Source: a virus
Direction: 5' to 3' (one strand)
IMG/VR virus record: IMGVR_UViG_3300025030_000021
Coordinates: 1 to 54,661 of that record
Length of the DNA stretch: 54,661 nucleotides
Each line of letters starts with the position of its first letter. Positions within the stretch are counted from its first letter, which is position 1. Shown piece by piece: positions 39,930 to 48,929 of the stretch. The position numbers and the translations under genes are program-made. The notes below the pieces were generated by a model that had not been told where the DNA came from, ran no database searches, and saw only the letters and a list, made by a program, of their open reading frames with translations.

Positions 39930-40131
39930 CTACTGAGCGAGCGGCAAGGGCCGACTTCGCCAACCATAGAGATCACATCGAGGCGATATGCCATAGATTA
40001 GCATGAGAGCCGAACGGGGCTATAAAAGACCTAATACCCGAAATCTACGGTACACCACCAGCGGCCAGCGGCAGGCCATAGAGCCACGACGCAAGTAAAA
40101 AGCCCGCCTCAGATCGAGTGCGGGCTTTTTT
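39930..40131 (+). ncRNA. Candidate ~200-nt small RNA
   Basis: Runs from the start predicted by the promoter at 39895-39923 to the terminator at 40098-40131. Internal short stems include AGCC/GGCT around 40008-40021 and GGCC/GGCC in the 40060-40080 area. The only frame is 31 residues, basic, without a ribosome site (40003-40098). It is either a free small RNA of the island or an untranslated tail. Confidence 0.5.
40098..40131. terminator. Bidirectional Rho-independent terminator
   Basis: Arms AAAAGCCCGC (40098-40107) and GCGGGCTTTT (40120-40129), loop CTCAGATCGAGT, T-runs on both strands. Ends the plus-strand island and, on the other strand, late operon 1. Confidence 0.92.
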
Positions 40132-40210
40132 GTGTTCGCTGCGATGGTTGCGGGGGCTGAAATGTATCACCATTGGAACGTTCGGCGGGGGGCGGGGGAA
40201 TGTCCGTATG

Positions 40211-41752
40211 CTAGGCGAACGCGCGGGCGAAGGCGGCGGTTTGGCGTTCCTTCAAGTCAGAGATAGAATACACGATACCCTTATTGTCCGCGAAGGTAGT
40301 AACCGGCGCTCCCTCCCAAAACAACTTGGCCCGCGTAGCGCCGAGCATGTCCCTTACCTCCTCCTTCGATTGCCCCCTCATCCACTCATCCATAGTGATA
40401 TCTGCGCGAACGGGGCCATTTTGGGACGCACGCAGCGATGGCGGGAGTTCGTCAAGGTCGATACCGAGTTCCTTCCACGTAGCGAGATTAGGGGAGGCGA
40501 AACTGCGGCAGTTGGGGTGCCTTGGCGGTATCGGACCCTCGCCTATCTTATGGACAGAACCCGAAAGGGATCGGCATGTAACGCTCGTTTTGCCGTCAAG
40601 CGTAGAGAGAAACGTCCACGACTTAACAATGTCCTTATTCTGCGCGTAGGTCGCCTGTATCGCTTGATTTGAGATATGGTTGACGCTGGTTCTCACCAGA
40701 GTTTCACACTCCCTCCGCACTATCGCAAATATCCCGGCCTCGTAATCCCTCGCGCTGCCGGTCAACCTCCGCACGATGGCTGCGATGCCTTCGCCCTCCG
40801 TGACGCCCAATCGTATCTGTTGCGCCACTCTCAACGCCGCTTTCGCGTCCATCTGCTCCCATAATTCACCAAGGAGTGCGCCCTGTATCGGGGCGTTGTC
40901 GACGAGTATTTTTAGCTGATCGATGTTGGGGGTGATAACGTCTAGCGCCACATTCAGCAAACTAGGCGGCACACTGTCAACGAGTGGGGTGAACCCTCCT
41001 TCCGGTATAGAGACGATGAACTCGTAATAACCGCTGTCTCTCACGTAAAGCGCCACAATGTCATCGACGGGGATTTTGTAGGCCATTGCTACGCGGTCCT
41101 TATCGGTGAACTGTTTTGCTAAGTCCCTATCCCCAAAATAGGCGGTTAATGCCTTAGCGTTACGCTCTTTAATTGGCGCGTCGGCCCGGTATAGTACAAC
41201 CGAATCCCCATATTGAGCCCTGATAGACTCACGCACATTTTCCCATCCCTGTGCTATCTCTGCGGTCGTTTTATCTCCGCTGGAAACCAACCTGTCGAGC
41301 GCCCGCAACTGTCCGGGCCTTACGCCCTGTGCATCCTCGTCTAACTCAAATCGCACGCGGGACGCCTTGGAAGACTTTAGCCCAAGGTCAAGGAGTTCAT
41401 CTGTCACCTTTAATTCTTCCGCGTCTAGCCCTAAAGACCGGCGCAAGCCCGCTGCCGCACCTTGGGCCTCATGCGCGGCGAAGTCGGCTAAAGGAGCCTG
41501 TATCGCTTCGTAGACCACCTTACCACCATCCGCCACCATCGCCGTGAGCGCGTCCACTAGAGATTGCAACCGCGCCGAAGTCCACGCGCCTTCCTTCACT
41601 TTCATGTGGCGCTTGATGAGTTGGGCAACGAGGTCTTCGTTGGCGTCATTGAGTAGACTGACGATATCGCGCACCAGCTTATTGGCAAACCGGCTGTTGT
41701 CAATCTGCGCCCGAATTGCGAGGGACATCAATTTATCATTCACATTTGCCAT
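40211..41752 (-). CDS. Minor head protein, MuF-like, with ADP-ribosyltransferase-like insert
   Basis: 513 residues. The MuF domain (PF04233) is clear in the C-terminal half: LVRTSVNHISNQAIQATYAQ, SWTFLSTLDGKTS, C-RSLSG and PPRHPNCRS (about 350-417). It enters the head with portal and helps DNA injection. Residues 183-250 look like an ADP-ribosyltransferase-type fold: VVLYRADAP (R189), ALTAYFGDRDLAKQF, YKIPVDDIVALYV and GYYEFIVSI (E244). MuF proteins with toxin-type domains are known; whether this insert is active is uncertain. Last gene of late operon 1. Confidence 0.8.
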   Translation of the reverse strand: MANVNDKLMSLAIRAQIDNSRFANKLVRDIVSLLNDANEDLVAQLIKRHMKVKEGAWTSARLQSLVDALTAMVADGGKVVYEAIQAPLADFAAHEAQGAAAGLRRSLGLDAEELKVTDELLDLGLKSSKASRVRFELDEDAQGVRPGQLRALDRLVSSGDKTTAEIAQGWENVRESIRAQYGDSVVLYRADAPIKERNAKALTAYFGDRDLAKQFTDKDRVAMAYKIPVDDIVALYVRDSGYYEFIVSIPEGGFTPLVDSVPPSLLNVALDVITPNIDQLKILVDNAPIQGALLGELWEQMDAKAALRVAQQIRLGVTEGEGIAAIVRRLTGSARDYEAGIFAIVRRECETLVRTSVNHISNQAIQATYAQNKDIVKSWTFLSTLDGKTSVTCRSLSGSVHKIGEGPIPPRHPNCRSFASPNLATWKELGIDLDELPPSLRASQNGPVRADITMDEWMRGQSKEEVRDMLGATRAKLFWEGAPVTTFADNKGIVYSISDLKERQTAAFARAFA

Positions 41753-41886
41753 TCGCCCACCTTTGCATCACAGTTGCAGCACACGATAGCGCCGTCATCG
41801 CGGAGAAAGAACTTCGTCCCACCGCAAGAGTGTATCCACCATCTCGGCTCCGGCACCTTGCGGCGTATGTCGATGATATCGGCCAT
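41740..41886 (-). CDS. Small zinc-binding protein before MuF gene
   Basis: 48 residues from ATG at 41886. W-W-I-HSCGG...CCNCDAKVGEW near the end forms a His/Cys cluster. Overlaps the MuF start by 13 bases. A TATAAT lies eight bases before the ATG (41900 region), so a leaderless message is possible. Function unknown. Confidence 0.5.
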   Translation of the reverse strand: MADIIDIRRKVPEPRWWIHSCGGTKFFLRDDGAIVCCNCDAKVGEWQM

Positions 41887-41918
41887 TGGCCTATTATAGC
41901 ATTAATTCGCGGTAATTG

Positions 41919-43736
41919 CTACTTTCGGCGCTGCTTCAGAAACACCAGATCCTGCACCGTCTCCACATTGCTGCCGTCCGTACTCTGCACCCGCACCGTC
42001 TGCCGCGCGAGGTTCTTCATCACGTCGAACGGGCTGGAGTATGTAGCGGTCGGCGTGCATCCCGCACCGAAGCAGTATTTCGTGGTCCCTGCGGTAGTAG
42101 TGAGGGAGAGTTGCTGCGTGGTGAGGTAGCGACCGGGTGCTTTGGACGGCGTAGTCGTGGGGGCGACGCCTGCAGCGTAAATACCTGCCGCCGTCATCGG
42201 AGTGCCTAGATAACTCCAGATATAATCCGTAAGCGGTGAGTCTGTAGTACCACTTAATGCGGCAAAGCCCCGATCACCACTGTTAGACGCAGCATACGCC
42301 TTCATTTTGGCCGACCACGCAGTCTCATTTGCAAGCGGCCAAAGTGGGGTAGCCCCTGTGTCATTCCATCCTGCCGCGCCGTGGATATTCCCCGTCCCAC
42401 CTATCTGGTACATGATGTTTGGCCCGATAGTCCCTGTTTCTACGCGTGGGAGGTGCCTGACAATCGAAGTCATAGGATTTGTGGTAGTGTCCAACCCTGT
42501 GGATGTACACCCAACACCAGAAAGGCACGTATTGGATGTGTTGTTGTATGCGATGGTGTCAGTAATAACCCGACTCATAGTTTTATCTGTGTCGCCAAAG
42601 GCTGACACAGTGTTGCCAGTGAAAATTGAATTGCTGATATTGTATTGGTTGTTGAGCCGGGTGGCTGTTAATGCCACGCCATACGTGGTTGACCCTACGA
42701 GCATGTTTGAGACATTCCACACGTTTTTATTACCAGATACATTATAGGCTGAGTCACCTATGGCTAGATTGTAGGGGTAGAACCCGTTTTCATTTCCCCA
42801 CAATACGCTATTGGCCCAAACGTTCGGCTTGGTGTCGTCCATTACCCCTTTTTCATTACTGAAGCCCCACCTGCCGGGGTTATTCAGCGCGATATTTCCG
42901 TTGAAGATGTGTGACCATTCGCCTGCCGAGCTACTCCCTCCAAGGGCAAATGCGATACACTCCACGCTCGGTGAGTTACATCCCAGCCCGCCTGCGCCAT
43001 TGTCAACCAGCGAATCAATCACAATGCAGTTCTGCATCGAATTGTTGTTCGAATTATAAAATCGAAGACTTGCGCTCATGTAACCTGTAGGTGAAGCATC
43101 CAGTCTAACAACTACCCTTCGGAATATGGAGTGGTCCGTGCCTCCAAGGATTGATCCCGTGTAAAACCCGTAACGACCCTTACCCCAGACCCAACAATCT
43201 TCAACCAGATTGTAAGACCCCTCCGTGATTGAGGCAATTGCCGTTTCAGTGTTGGACGCTACAGGCATTCCGTCTTCAAAGCCACAATTTGACACCCAGT
43301 TATAACTACCTCCAAGGTAGAATAGCCCGCTCAACCCGTGCTTGAAATGAATCCCGTCGACATGTAGATAGTTCACCGTGTTGGTGTCATAAACTTGGAA
43401 TGCTGCCCGCAGATACTCAGCATCCACCACAACCCCGCCGACGCTCTCAGCCTGTATCGTGGTGTAGTTTCCCGCAGTTCCGCTGGGGAGGGACTGTAAA
43501 GTCACCCCGTTCCAGCCGATGATATTATTAGCCCCCGTGTATGTGCCGTTTTTGATGACGAGCGTGTCTCCTGAAGCGAGCAGTGACGCGCCCGAGCGGA
43601 TGTATTTCTTGGGGGTGCTTATCGCCCCGTTGCCAGCATCATCAATCACACTGCCGTCAACGTAATAGGTCGCAGCGTGAGCGCCGCCAGAAGCACAGCC
43701 CAGAAGTATAATTAAGAGAATTAGTCGCAGTTTCAT
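41919..43736 (-). CDS. Secreted beta-helix protein with lipobox-type signal
   Basis: 605 residues from ATG at 43736, chosen because the signal peptide starts there (MKLRLILLIILLGCASGG; lipobox LLGC) and GAGGGATGTT precedes it. The body has right-handed beta-helix repeats typical of pectate-lyase-like proteins (YYVDGSVIDDAGNGAISTPK at the start; then NWVSNCGFEDG and LVEDCWVWGKGRYGFYTG). An exported lipoprotein in the head-gene block is unusual; it may reach the outer surface of the infected cell, or act in the virion after processing. Confidence 0.75.
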   Translation of the reverse strand: MKLRLILLIILLGCASGGAHAATYYVDGSVIDDAGNGAISTPKKYIRSGASLLASGDTLVIKNGTYTGANNIIGWNGVTLQSLPSGTAGNYTTIQAESVGGVVVDAEYLRAAFQVYDTNTVNYLHVDGIHFKHGLSGLFYLGGSYNWVSNCGFEDGMPVASNTETAIASITEGSYNLVEDCWVWGKGRYGFYTGSILGGTDHSIFRRVVVRLDASPTGYMSASLRFYNSNNNSMQNCIVIDSLVDNGAGGLGCNSPSVECIAFALGGSSSAGEWSHIFNGNIALNNPGRWGFSNEKGVMDDTKPNVWANSVLWGNENGFYPYNLAIGDSAYNVSGNKNVWNVSNMLVGSTTYGVALTATRLNNQYNISNSIFTGNTVSAFGDTDKTMSRVITDTIAYNNTSNTCLSGVGCTSTGLDTTTNPMTSIVRHLPRVETGTIGPNIMYQIGGTGNIHGAAGWNDTGATPLWPLANETAWSAKMKAYAASNSGDRGFAALSGTTDSPLTDYIWSYLGTPMTAAGIYAAGVAPTTTPSKAPGRYLTTQQLSLTTTAGTTKYCFGAGCTPTATYSSPFDVMKNLARQTVRVQSTDGSNVETVQDLVFLKQRRK

Positions 43737-43753
43737 AACATCCCTCACATCCC

Positions 43754-45034
43754 TCATGGCGTTGTGTAGATCTTCATGTTGAGGGTTTTCGCCCCGATGT
43801 TTTCATAGTGCGTACCCGAGTTTTGGTACGAGTGCAGTGATTGCCATCCCGCTATCCCCGCGCCGTAGCGTAGAGTGGCGTAATTCGCAGCGTCTGCTGC
43901 ACCGTCTGCGGGCTGCACCACAATTACGGCATTCTGGGGGAAATTCACAGCCGCCGGAAACGTAAATGGAATGTATGCAAATGTGCCGGTAATTGTCGAA
44001 CCAGAAACAGCGTCAGATGTGCCTAACAGAGTACCTAGCGAGGAGTTGGCTGTCGCCGCAGAATACGCTTTGGCTACGTAAGATTTACTACTTATATCCC
44101 CAGCTCCGACCTTCAATTCTATGTCAATCGCACAAATGCTGTAGGTTGTCACGTCGGCGTAGAAGACACCCACCTTGCTTCTGTTTGCTGAATCGCCCAC
44201 GGATGTGTCTATGGTCCCGCCCCCAGTGTAAGTTACGGTCGGAGTTGAGTTGCACGCTACCGCAGGTGTTACTCCCGTCCCGCTCAAAGCCACTACTGTA
44301 GGCGTCCCCGCCGCATTATGCGGGAATTCAAGTGATGCAGTATATGGTCCGCCCGCAGTCTCCCCCGGAGTAAACATCACGCTCTCTAGGCAGTCGGCCG
44401 AAGGGTTTACGGTCGCCGCGTTGCAGGCGTCCGAGGAGATGCTGAACTTGGCCGCGTCGGTGCCGGCTATCGACGGCGCGCCGACAACCAGATCAGCCGT
44501 GCCTGTATTGGTCAGCGTCGCCGTGAGCGTGCTCGTCGTCCCCGTGTCCACGTTACCGTAGTCAAGCGTTGACGGGCTGGCTGAGGCAACTGGTGCGCCT
44601 CCTGTCCCCGTACCACTCAGTGCCACGCTCACCCGTGCGATATTCGGCGCGGAATAGCTGGCGAACCCTGTAAATGCACCATTGCCTGCCGGCGTGAATC
44701 TCACCTTGGCGGTGCGTGTGCGGGCGGCTGAGATATTGCCGAAAGTAGTCGAGCTGTAGAGACTGAACCCCCCCCCTGTCACCTTGGTGGTCACGTCCTC
44801 CGCCGTATCGTTGCCGGAGTTCGTGACGGTGAACGTGGTAGTCGCAGAGGTGCCTACGTCCTTGCTGCCGAAGTTGTGGGTGGGCGTGGACCACCCGAGA
44901 GACTGGACGAGATCGACCCACTGGGCGCGGGCCTTTCCTCCGAACCACGTACCGAAGCCGAACCCAAAGCCAAAGCCCCAACTCGGAGCAGCGACCAGTA
45001 GCACCAGCGCGGCGGCTAGCAATATTCGCTTCAT
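43754..45034 (-). CDS. Secreted Ig-like (choice-of-anchor D/HYDIN-type) protein
   Basis: 426 residues from ATG at 45034 after AAGGGGGCCGCA. Signal peptide MKRILLAAALVLLVAAPSWG, then an FGFGFGFG repeat, then two ASPM/SPD-2/HYDIN-type Ig domains (NFGSKDVGTSATTTFTVTNS; LDYGNVDTGTTSTLTATLTN) each closed by VALSGTG, and a C-terminal beta domain (about 290-426). These domains are common in secreted proteins of Deltaproteobacteria-type bacteria, a hint to the host. It is paired with the secreted beta-helix gene downstream. Confidence 0.75.
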   Translation of the reverse strand: MKRILLAAALVLLVAAPSWGFGFGFGFGTWFGGKARAQWVDLVQSLGWSTPTHNFGSKDVGTSATTTFTVTNSGNDTAEDVTTKVTGGGFSLYSSTTFGNISAARTRTAKVRFTPAGNGAFTGFASYSAPNIARVSVALSGTGTGGAPVASASPSTLDYGNVDTGTTSTLTATLTNTGTADLVVGAPSIAGTDAAKFSISSDACNAATVNPSADCLESVMFTPGETAGGPYTASLEFPHNAAGTPTVVALSGTGVTPAVACNSTPTVTYTGGGTIDTSVGDSANRSKVGVFYADVTTYSICAIDIELKVGAGDISSKSYVAKAYSAATANSSLGTLLGTSDAVSGSTITGTFAYIPFTFPAAVNFPQNAVIVVQPADGAADAANYATLRYGAGIAGWQSLHSYQNSGTHYENIGAKTLNMKIYTTP

Positions 45035-45044
45035 TGCGGCCCCC

Positions 45045-45305
45045 TTAATACAGAGCCACGATGTCTGTTGCCGTGGTCCCTGTCGCCAGCACGCGCTTGA
45101 CCATGTATGCCACATCTCCGCCCACGTCCTTTAGCACTACCGAAGTGGCGTCATCGGCCATTATCACCGCGATATCTCCAGCAACGCCGACGTGCAGGGC
45201 GCGTGACACTTCGGGGAGGTCAACGGTATCGGAAAGGGTCACTGCTGCTGCGCGGCGGGCGGGTGCGTTGGGGCCAAGTACTCTGTCTCTGTAGGGGTCA
45301 CTCAT
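45045..45305 (-). CDS. Small structural-type protein
   Basis: 86 residues, AAGGAGATATATA upstream. LPEVSRALHVGVAGDIAVIM, VVLKDVGGDVAYMVKRVLAT and GTTATDIVALY follow a conserved pattern of small proteins found near portal and head genes of many phages. Probably a head decoration, completion or spike-related protein; exact role unknown. Confidence 0.65.
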   Translation of the reverse strand: MSDPYRDRVLGPNAPARRAAAVTLSDTVDLPEVSRALHVGVAGDIAVIMADDATSVVLKDVGGDVAYMVKRVLATGTTATDIVALY

Positions 45306-46741
45306 TATATATCTCCTTGTGCGTTGCGGTTGGTTAGTGTGCCGAGGCTTGGGCCTTCTGCGGCGAGTCGTTCACGGTTAAGTTCGATATCGAAGTCGCT
45401 CGGCGTCTCGCCTCTCCACCCCATAATTTCAAAGTACGACTCTTCGGAGAGCTTGCCGAGGGCGAGCGCCTTGTCGAGTGATGTCAAACCTGCATCCGAG
45501 CCTTTCGCAGCCCCAAAGTCGGTATTAATCGCAACGCTGCCCGCTTTCTTCGTATCAAGCCCCAGCATCTCCGCGAAGTATTGCAGCAGCAGTTCCAGCG
45601 CGTCAGAGTTGCATTCTGCTACCGCCTTCAAGCCAGCACACCCTTCCTCACTGTCGATAGCCGCAGCGGTCGCGGTCACGTTACCAGCACGCTCGACGCG
45701 AAGGGACGCGCCTGCGCTCTCGATGCGGGCTTCGATGTCCTTGAGGTAATCGCTGGCAATCTTGGCACCGGAACCGGATGGTGAGAGCCAGTAGAATTTC
45801 CCATCAGGCGCGACACATCGGGCTATCTTATTCGGGCCGACATCGCCAGACCAGTCCTCTTTAGTGACACCGGTTGCTGCCAGCATCTCAAAGCACGACA
45901 TGGTGACGGTGTTCTGCAACTCTGAAGTGACGCGCCAGTGGGCGAGGTTCAGCTCTGCGGTGGCCTGGAACGCTGGCTCACCTATCATGAAGCCCGTACG
46001 GTTGGTATAGAGCGCGATGAGGTAAATCTGTTTCATGGCGGTGATGTCTTCTTCGATCATCACCCACTCTTTGCCGTTCGCGGTCTCTTGCTCCTCCCAT
46101 ATCTGGTAGATAATGGAGCCATCCGGCCACCGCTCCAGCACGCGGATACGCTCTTGCTCGCGGTATCCCCACTTGCCATCAGGCACCTGAGTACATTCCT
46201 TGATGCGGATACGGGTAATCGTCCGCTTGCCGCCGATCATCTCGGAAACAACGGGGTCCAGCAGGCAGCACGCTTTGATGTGGACGGCATAGGGGCGAAG
46301 GTTGGCGGCGGTGCGGTCGGCTGCGGTGACGATCTTCTTGTCTGGCTTCTGCTCGTCGGCAAGGATGTATGTCACTCCGTCTGCCCACGCTGAGCGCGTG
46401 GCGTCCATAGCGAACGCGTTGAAGTCTCGCCCCTGGAGGTCGAAATCTTCCATCAGTGCGGCGATTTGGGGGGGAACGTCAGTGAGGGTGATCTGCTTGG
46501 CGAAGAGCTTACCGTTGGCTTTGTCGATAGCCTGCGCGGTGAAGGGGGTTAGCACGTTGCCAGCGAGACGCAGGTTATAATTCCCTCCTCCAATTTCCCC
46601 GGGGTGCTCCGGTAGCCACTTGCGGCCAGCGCGTTTCATGGCAGGAGTCCCGCCGAGGAGGTCGCGGGTTAAGGCTCGCCTCTCTTCCAACTCTATGTAT
46701 ACAGGACTCGGCGTGCTGACATCTATCTTCTGTTCTGCCAT
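45305..46741 (-). CDS. Portal protein, DUF4055 family
   Basis: 478 residues from ATG at 46741 (MAEQKIDVSTPSPV), AGGAG nine bases upstream; an ATG six codons earlier is possible. YNLRLAGNVLTPFTAQAIDK, AWADGVTYILADEQK, ATAELNLAHWRVTSELQN and SLRVERAGNVTATAAAIDSE match the DUF4055 portal family. Forms the dodecameric DNA gate of the capsid. It follows the terminase genes, the usual order. Confidence 0.88.
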   Translation of the reverse strand: MAEQKIDVSTPSPVYIELEERRALTRDLLGGTPAMKRAGRKWLPEHPGEIGGGNYNLRLAGNVLTPFTAQAIDKANGKLFAKQITLTDVPPQIAALMEDFDLQGRDFNAFAMDATRSAWADGVTYILADEQKPDKKIVTAADRTAANLRPYAVHIKACCLLDPVVSEMIGGKRTITRIRIKECTQVPDGKWGYREQERIRVLERWPDGSIIYQIWEEQETANGKEWVMIEEDITAMKQIYLIALYTNRTGFMIGEPAFQATAELNLAHWRVTSELQNTVTMSCFEMLAATGVTKEDWSGDVGPNKIARCVAPDGKFYWLSPSGSGAKIASDYLKDIEARIESAGASLRVERAGNVTATAAAIDSEEGCAGLKAVAECNSDALELLLQYFAEMLGLDTKKAGSVAINTDFGAAKGSDAGLTSLDKALALGKLSEESYFEIMGWRGETPSDFDIELNRERLAAEGPSLGTLTNRNAQGDI

Positions 46742-46783
46742 ATTGGGCGCTCCTGCCATCGCGGCGGTGCTGGTTGGATTGTG

Positions 46784-46999
46784 TTACGGGGCCTTCGGTA
46801 GCTCTTGCCAATGCGTCACGTTTTTACCGATACTGCCGCCTGAAGATCCTGCGATAGACCACCTTAATATGCCTTCGCTGCTTCGCCAGCAGTGGCCGAC
46901 ATCCATATCATCTCCGGCACGCCATGAAGGGTAAACCAATATATCCGTGTCGATAGGTGGCGGCGAAACATCTACTCTCTTCCATCCAGGCAACCCCAT
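46784..46999 (-). CDS. DUF551-family protein
   Basis: 71 residues after AGGGGGGGAAG. GWKRVDVSPPPIDTDILVY at the start and NVTHWQELPKAP at the end are the DUF551 signature. Sits between terminase and portal; a relative is at 39448-39657. Function unknown. Confidence 0.7.
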   Translation of the reverse strand: MGLPGWKRVDVSPPPIDTDILVYPSWRAGDDMDVGHCWRSSEGILRWSIAGSSGGSIGKNVTHWQELPKAP

Positions 47000-47009
47000 C
47001 TTCCCCCCC

Positions 47010-48413
47010 CTACCACATGTGCTCGATGGACGCGGTTTTCTTGACTACTCCGATTCGATATCTCGTTGCGTCTCCGGCATGATCCTCGCTGGAGGTATCG
47101 ACATCATCCGGCTTCTTCTCGTCCCGCGCTAAAGTTGGCACCGTTCTGAGCCATTGACGGCAGTGGTTAAATACGAATAGCCCCGCGTCTTCCATTGGGC
47201 TTTGCTTACTAGCCGATATCCGCCCACGTAGCAATTCCCACCCGTTGATTCGGCTTCCAGGCGACTTGTCGCACCGCTCCCACCTTATCCCCTGCGCCGA
47301 CATGTTATCGGCTATGCAGTGGCCGTCTTGCGTGTCGAATATGCTATTATCGGCGGGTCCGGGGCGCACTTTGCAATCTAACAGCGCCTCGCGTTCTTTT
47401 ATGCCCTTGGCAACATCGCCAGCGAGCATCTTTAGCCCTTCATTCGGCTTGCCGTTCCATCCGTACCATTCGCTGATTAGAAAGAGCGTCCCGCGTGCAA
47501 AGTTGCGTCTACTCCCATCCTTTAGCGTTACCTCTGTGCCGTCTGATTCAGCCCACCACAGCACGGAAAAGGGTTTGGACGATCCCCAGTCAAACGAGCG
47601 GTCAACGCGCCACGTCTTCGGGATCTCAAACGGGGTGAGTATGTGCGTCCTATCACTCCACAGGTCATCAAACATGCCGCCGTCAACAATGTTCCAATCA
47701 CCGGAGCGCATGGCCTTGACGAGCGCGGGATTGCCTAGCCCTTCCAGCCGGTTCATGTATTCGGGGTCTTCGTCAAGAAGCGTCGGGTTATCGTCCATCT
47801 TGGCGGGGATATACTGCCGAAGCATCCCGCCCTCTTCCTTCGGTTGCCGCGTGACAGTCATCGGACCATGGTCAACGAACGCGGCCTTTACCCAATGATG
47901 CCCAGCGCCGCCGGGGTTACTGCCACATATGACGCGGGGGAACTTGCCCTTGTACTTCGCCGGTAAGTTTAAACCCGCCATACGGACACGACCGCGCAAA
48001 TAGCGGTATATTGAGTCGGTAAAGTGGGTCAGTTCGTCAATCAGCAGGACGTGTATCTCTGCGCCTTGGTACTTGTACTTATCTTTCTCATACTGGCAAT
48101 GGCAAAGGAATATCTTAGAGCCATTCCAAAACTCAATGGTGTTATCGCCGCCGTTTATCTTGACGAACTTCTTAGACACCCAATCCGATAGCATGACAGG
48201 GAAACTTGACGGGCCTTCCATGTGGTTCTTATTCAAGTCGCCGCTGATTCGCCGAAAAAGGTAAATCTGTAAGCCGGGGATTGCGTAGCACCATGACACT
48301 GCCGCCACTCGCATAAGGTGAGATTTCCCGCCGCCAGCCGCCCCGCCATAGAGCATTTCCGTGGCGATACTCTCGAAAGCCTTATGCTGTTGAGGGTGGA
48401 GGGTCAGATCCAT
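47010..48413 (-). CDS. terL: Terminase large subunit
   Basis: 467 residues. Walker A GGAAGGGKS (23-31), Walker B VLLIDE (122-127), coupling motif GSNPGGAGHHW, and an RNase-H-like nuclease half with D271/D275 (DRSFDWGSSKP), D355/D360 and a final GDATRY. ATP-driven DNA packaging motor and nuclease that cuts concatemers. Overlaps terS by 32 bases. Confidence 0.93.
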   Translation of the reverse strand: MDLTLHPQQHKAFESIATEMLYGGAAGGGKSHLMRVAAVSWCYAIPGLQIYLFRRISGDLNKNHMEGPSSFPVMLSDWVSKKFVKINGGDNTIEFWNGSKIFLCHCQYEKDKYKYQGAEIHVLLIDELTHFTDSIYRYLRGRVRMAGLNLPAKYKGKFPRVICGSNPGGAGHHWVKAAFVDHGPMTVTRQPKEEGGMLRQYIPAKMDDNPTLLDEDPEYMNRLEGLGNPALVKAMRSGDWNIVDGGMFDDLWSDRTHILTPFEIPKTWRVDRSFDWGSSKPFSVLWWAESDGTEVTLKDGSRRNFARGTLFLISEWYGWNGKPNEGLKMLAGDVAKGIKEREALLDCKVRPGPADNSIFDTQDGHCIADNMSAQGIRWERCDKSPGSRINGWELLRGRISASKQSPMEDAGLFVFNHCRQWLRTVPTLARDEKKPDDVDTSSEDHAGDATRYRIGVVKKTASIEHMW

Positions 48414-48921
48414 CTAGCACTCCGTTAACGTAGACATTCAACTCTGGCGTGCCGATTGACCCGCTGTGCTTCGTGTCCACCTCTTGCTTATCGCGCCAAT
48501 CATCGGGGAAGCGGTTGGTAACTTGGAGCCGGTAGGCGTTAGCGTTAAACTCGCGACTCCAGATGCCCATGTTGCCCTGAGACTCCCACCACGCAAGGGC
48601 TAGCTCCCGAGCGCGTAGCATGGCGTGACAAAAGTCAACATGCTCATCACACCATCTATCGAGCGTGACCCGCGCCACATCTATCTCCGCGTGTGCTGCT
48701 ATCATCGCCTTACTGTAGCCTTGTCGCCCCAGATCAACCACAATGTGACACATCTCTGGGCGGTAATCCGTGGGCCTACCGAAAGGTTCACCCGCAAGCG
48801 TTAGCGCCTTTGCTCCCGGCAGTGTGCATTTGCCAGTGAGCGGGGTAGACTTCGGCTTATCAATGGTAACTTCTACCATCTCCGTTTCTTCCCCCTGCGC
48901 TGCTTTCCCCTTCTTCGCCAT
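48382..48921 (-). CDS. terS: Terminase small subunit-like protein
   Basis: 179 residues directly before terL. N-terminal charged linker, GRPTDYRPEMCHIVVDLGRQ, GYSKAMIAAHAEIDVARVTL-DRW (helix-turn-helix) and HAMLRARELALAWWESQGNM match DNA-binding terminase small subunits. It recognises the packaging site, which was not located. Confidence 0.85.
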   Translation of the reverse strand: MAKKGKAAQGEETEMVEVTIDKPKSTPLTGKCTLPGAKALTLAGEPFGRPTDYRPEMCHIVVDLGRQGYSKAMIAAHAEIDVARVTLDRWCDEHVDFCHAMLRARELALAWWESQGNMGIWSREFNANAYRLQVTNRFPDDWRDKQEVDTKHSGSIGTPELNVYVNGVLDGSDPPPSTA

Positions 48922-48929
48922 ATCCGCCC

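Noticed and set aside
40003-40098. 31-residue basic frame inside the candidate small RNA
   Set aside because: No ribosome site and runs directly into the terminator stem; kept only as an alternative.
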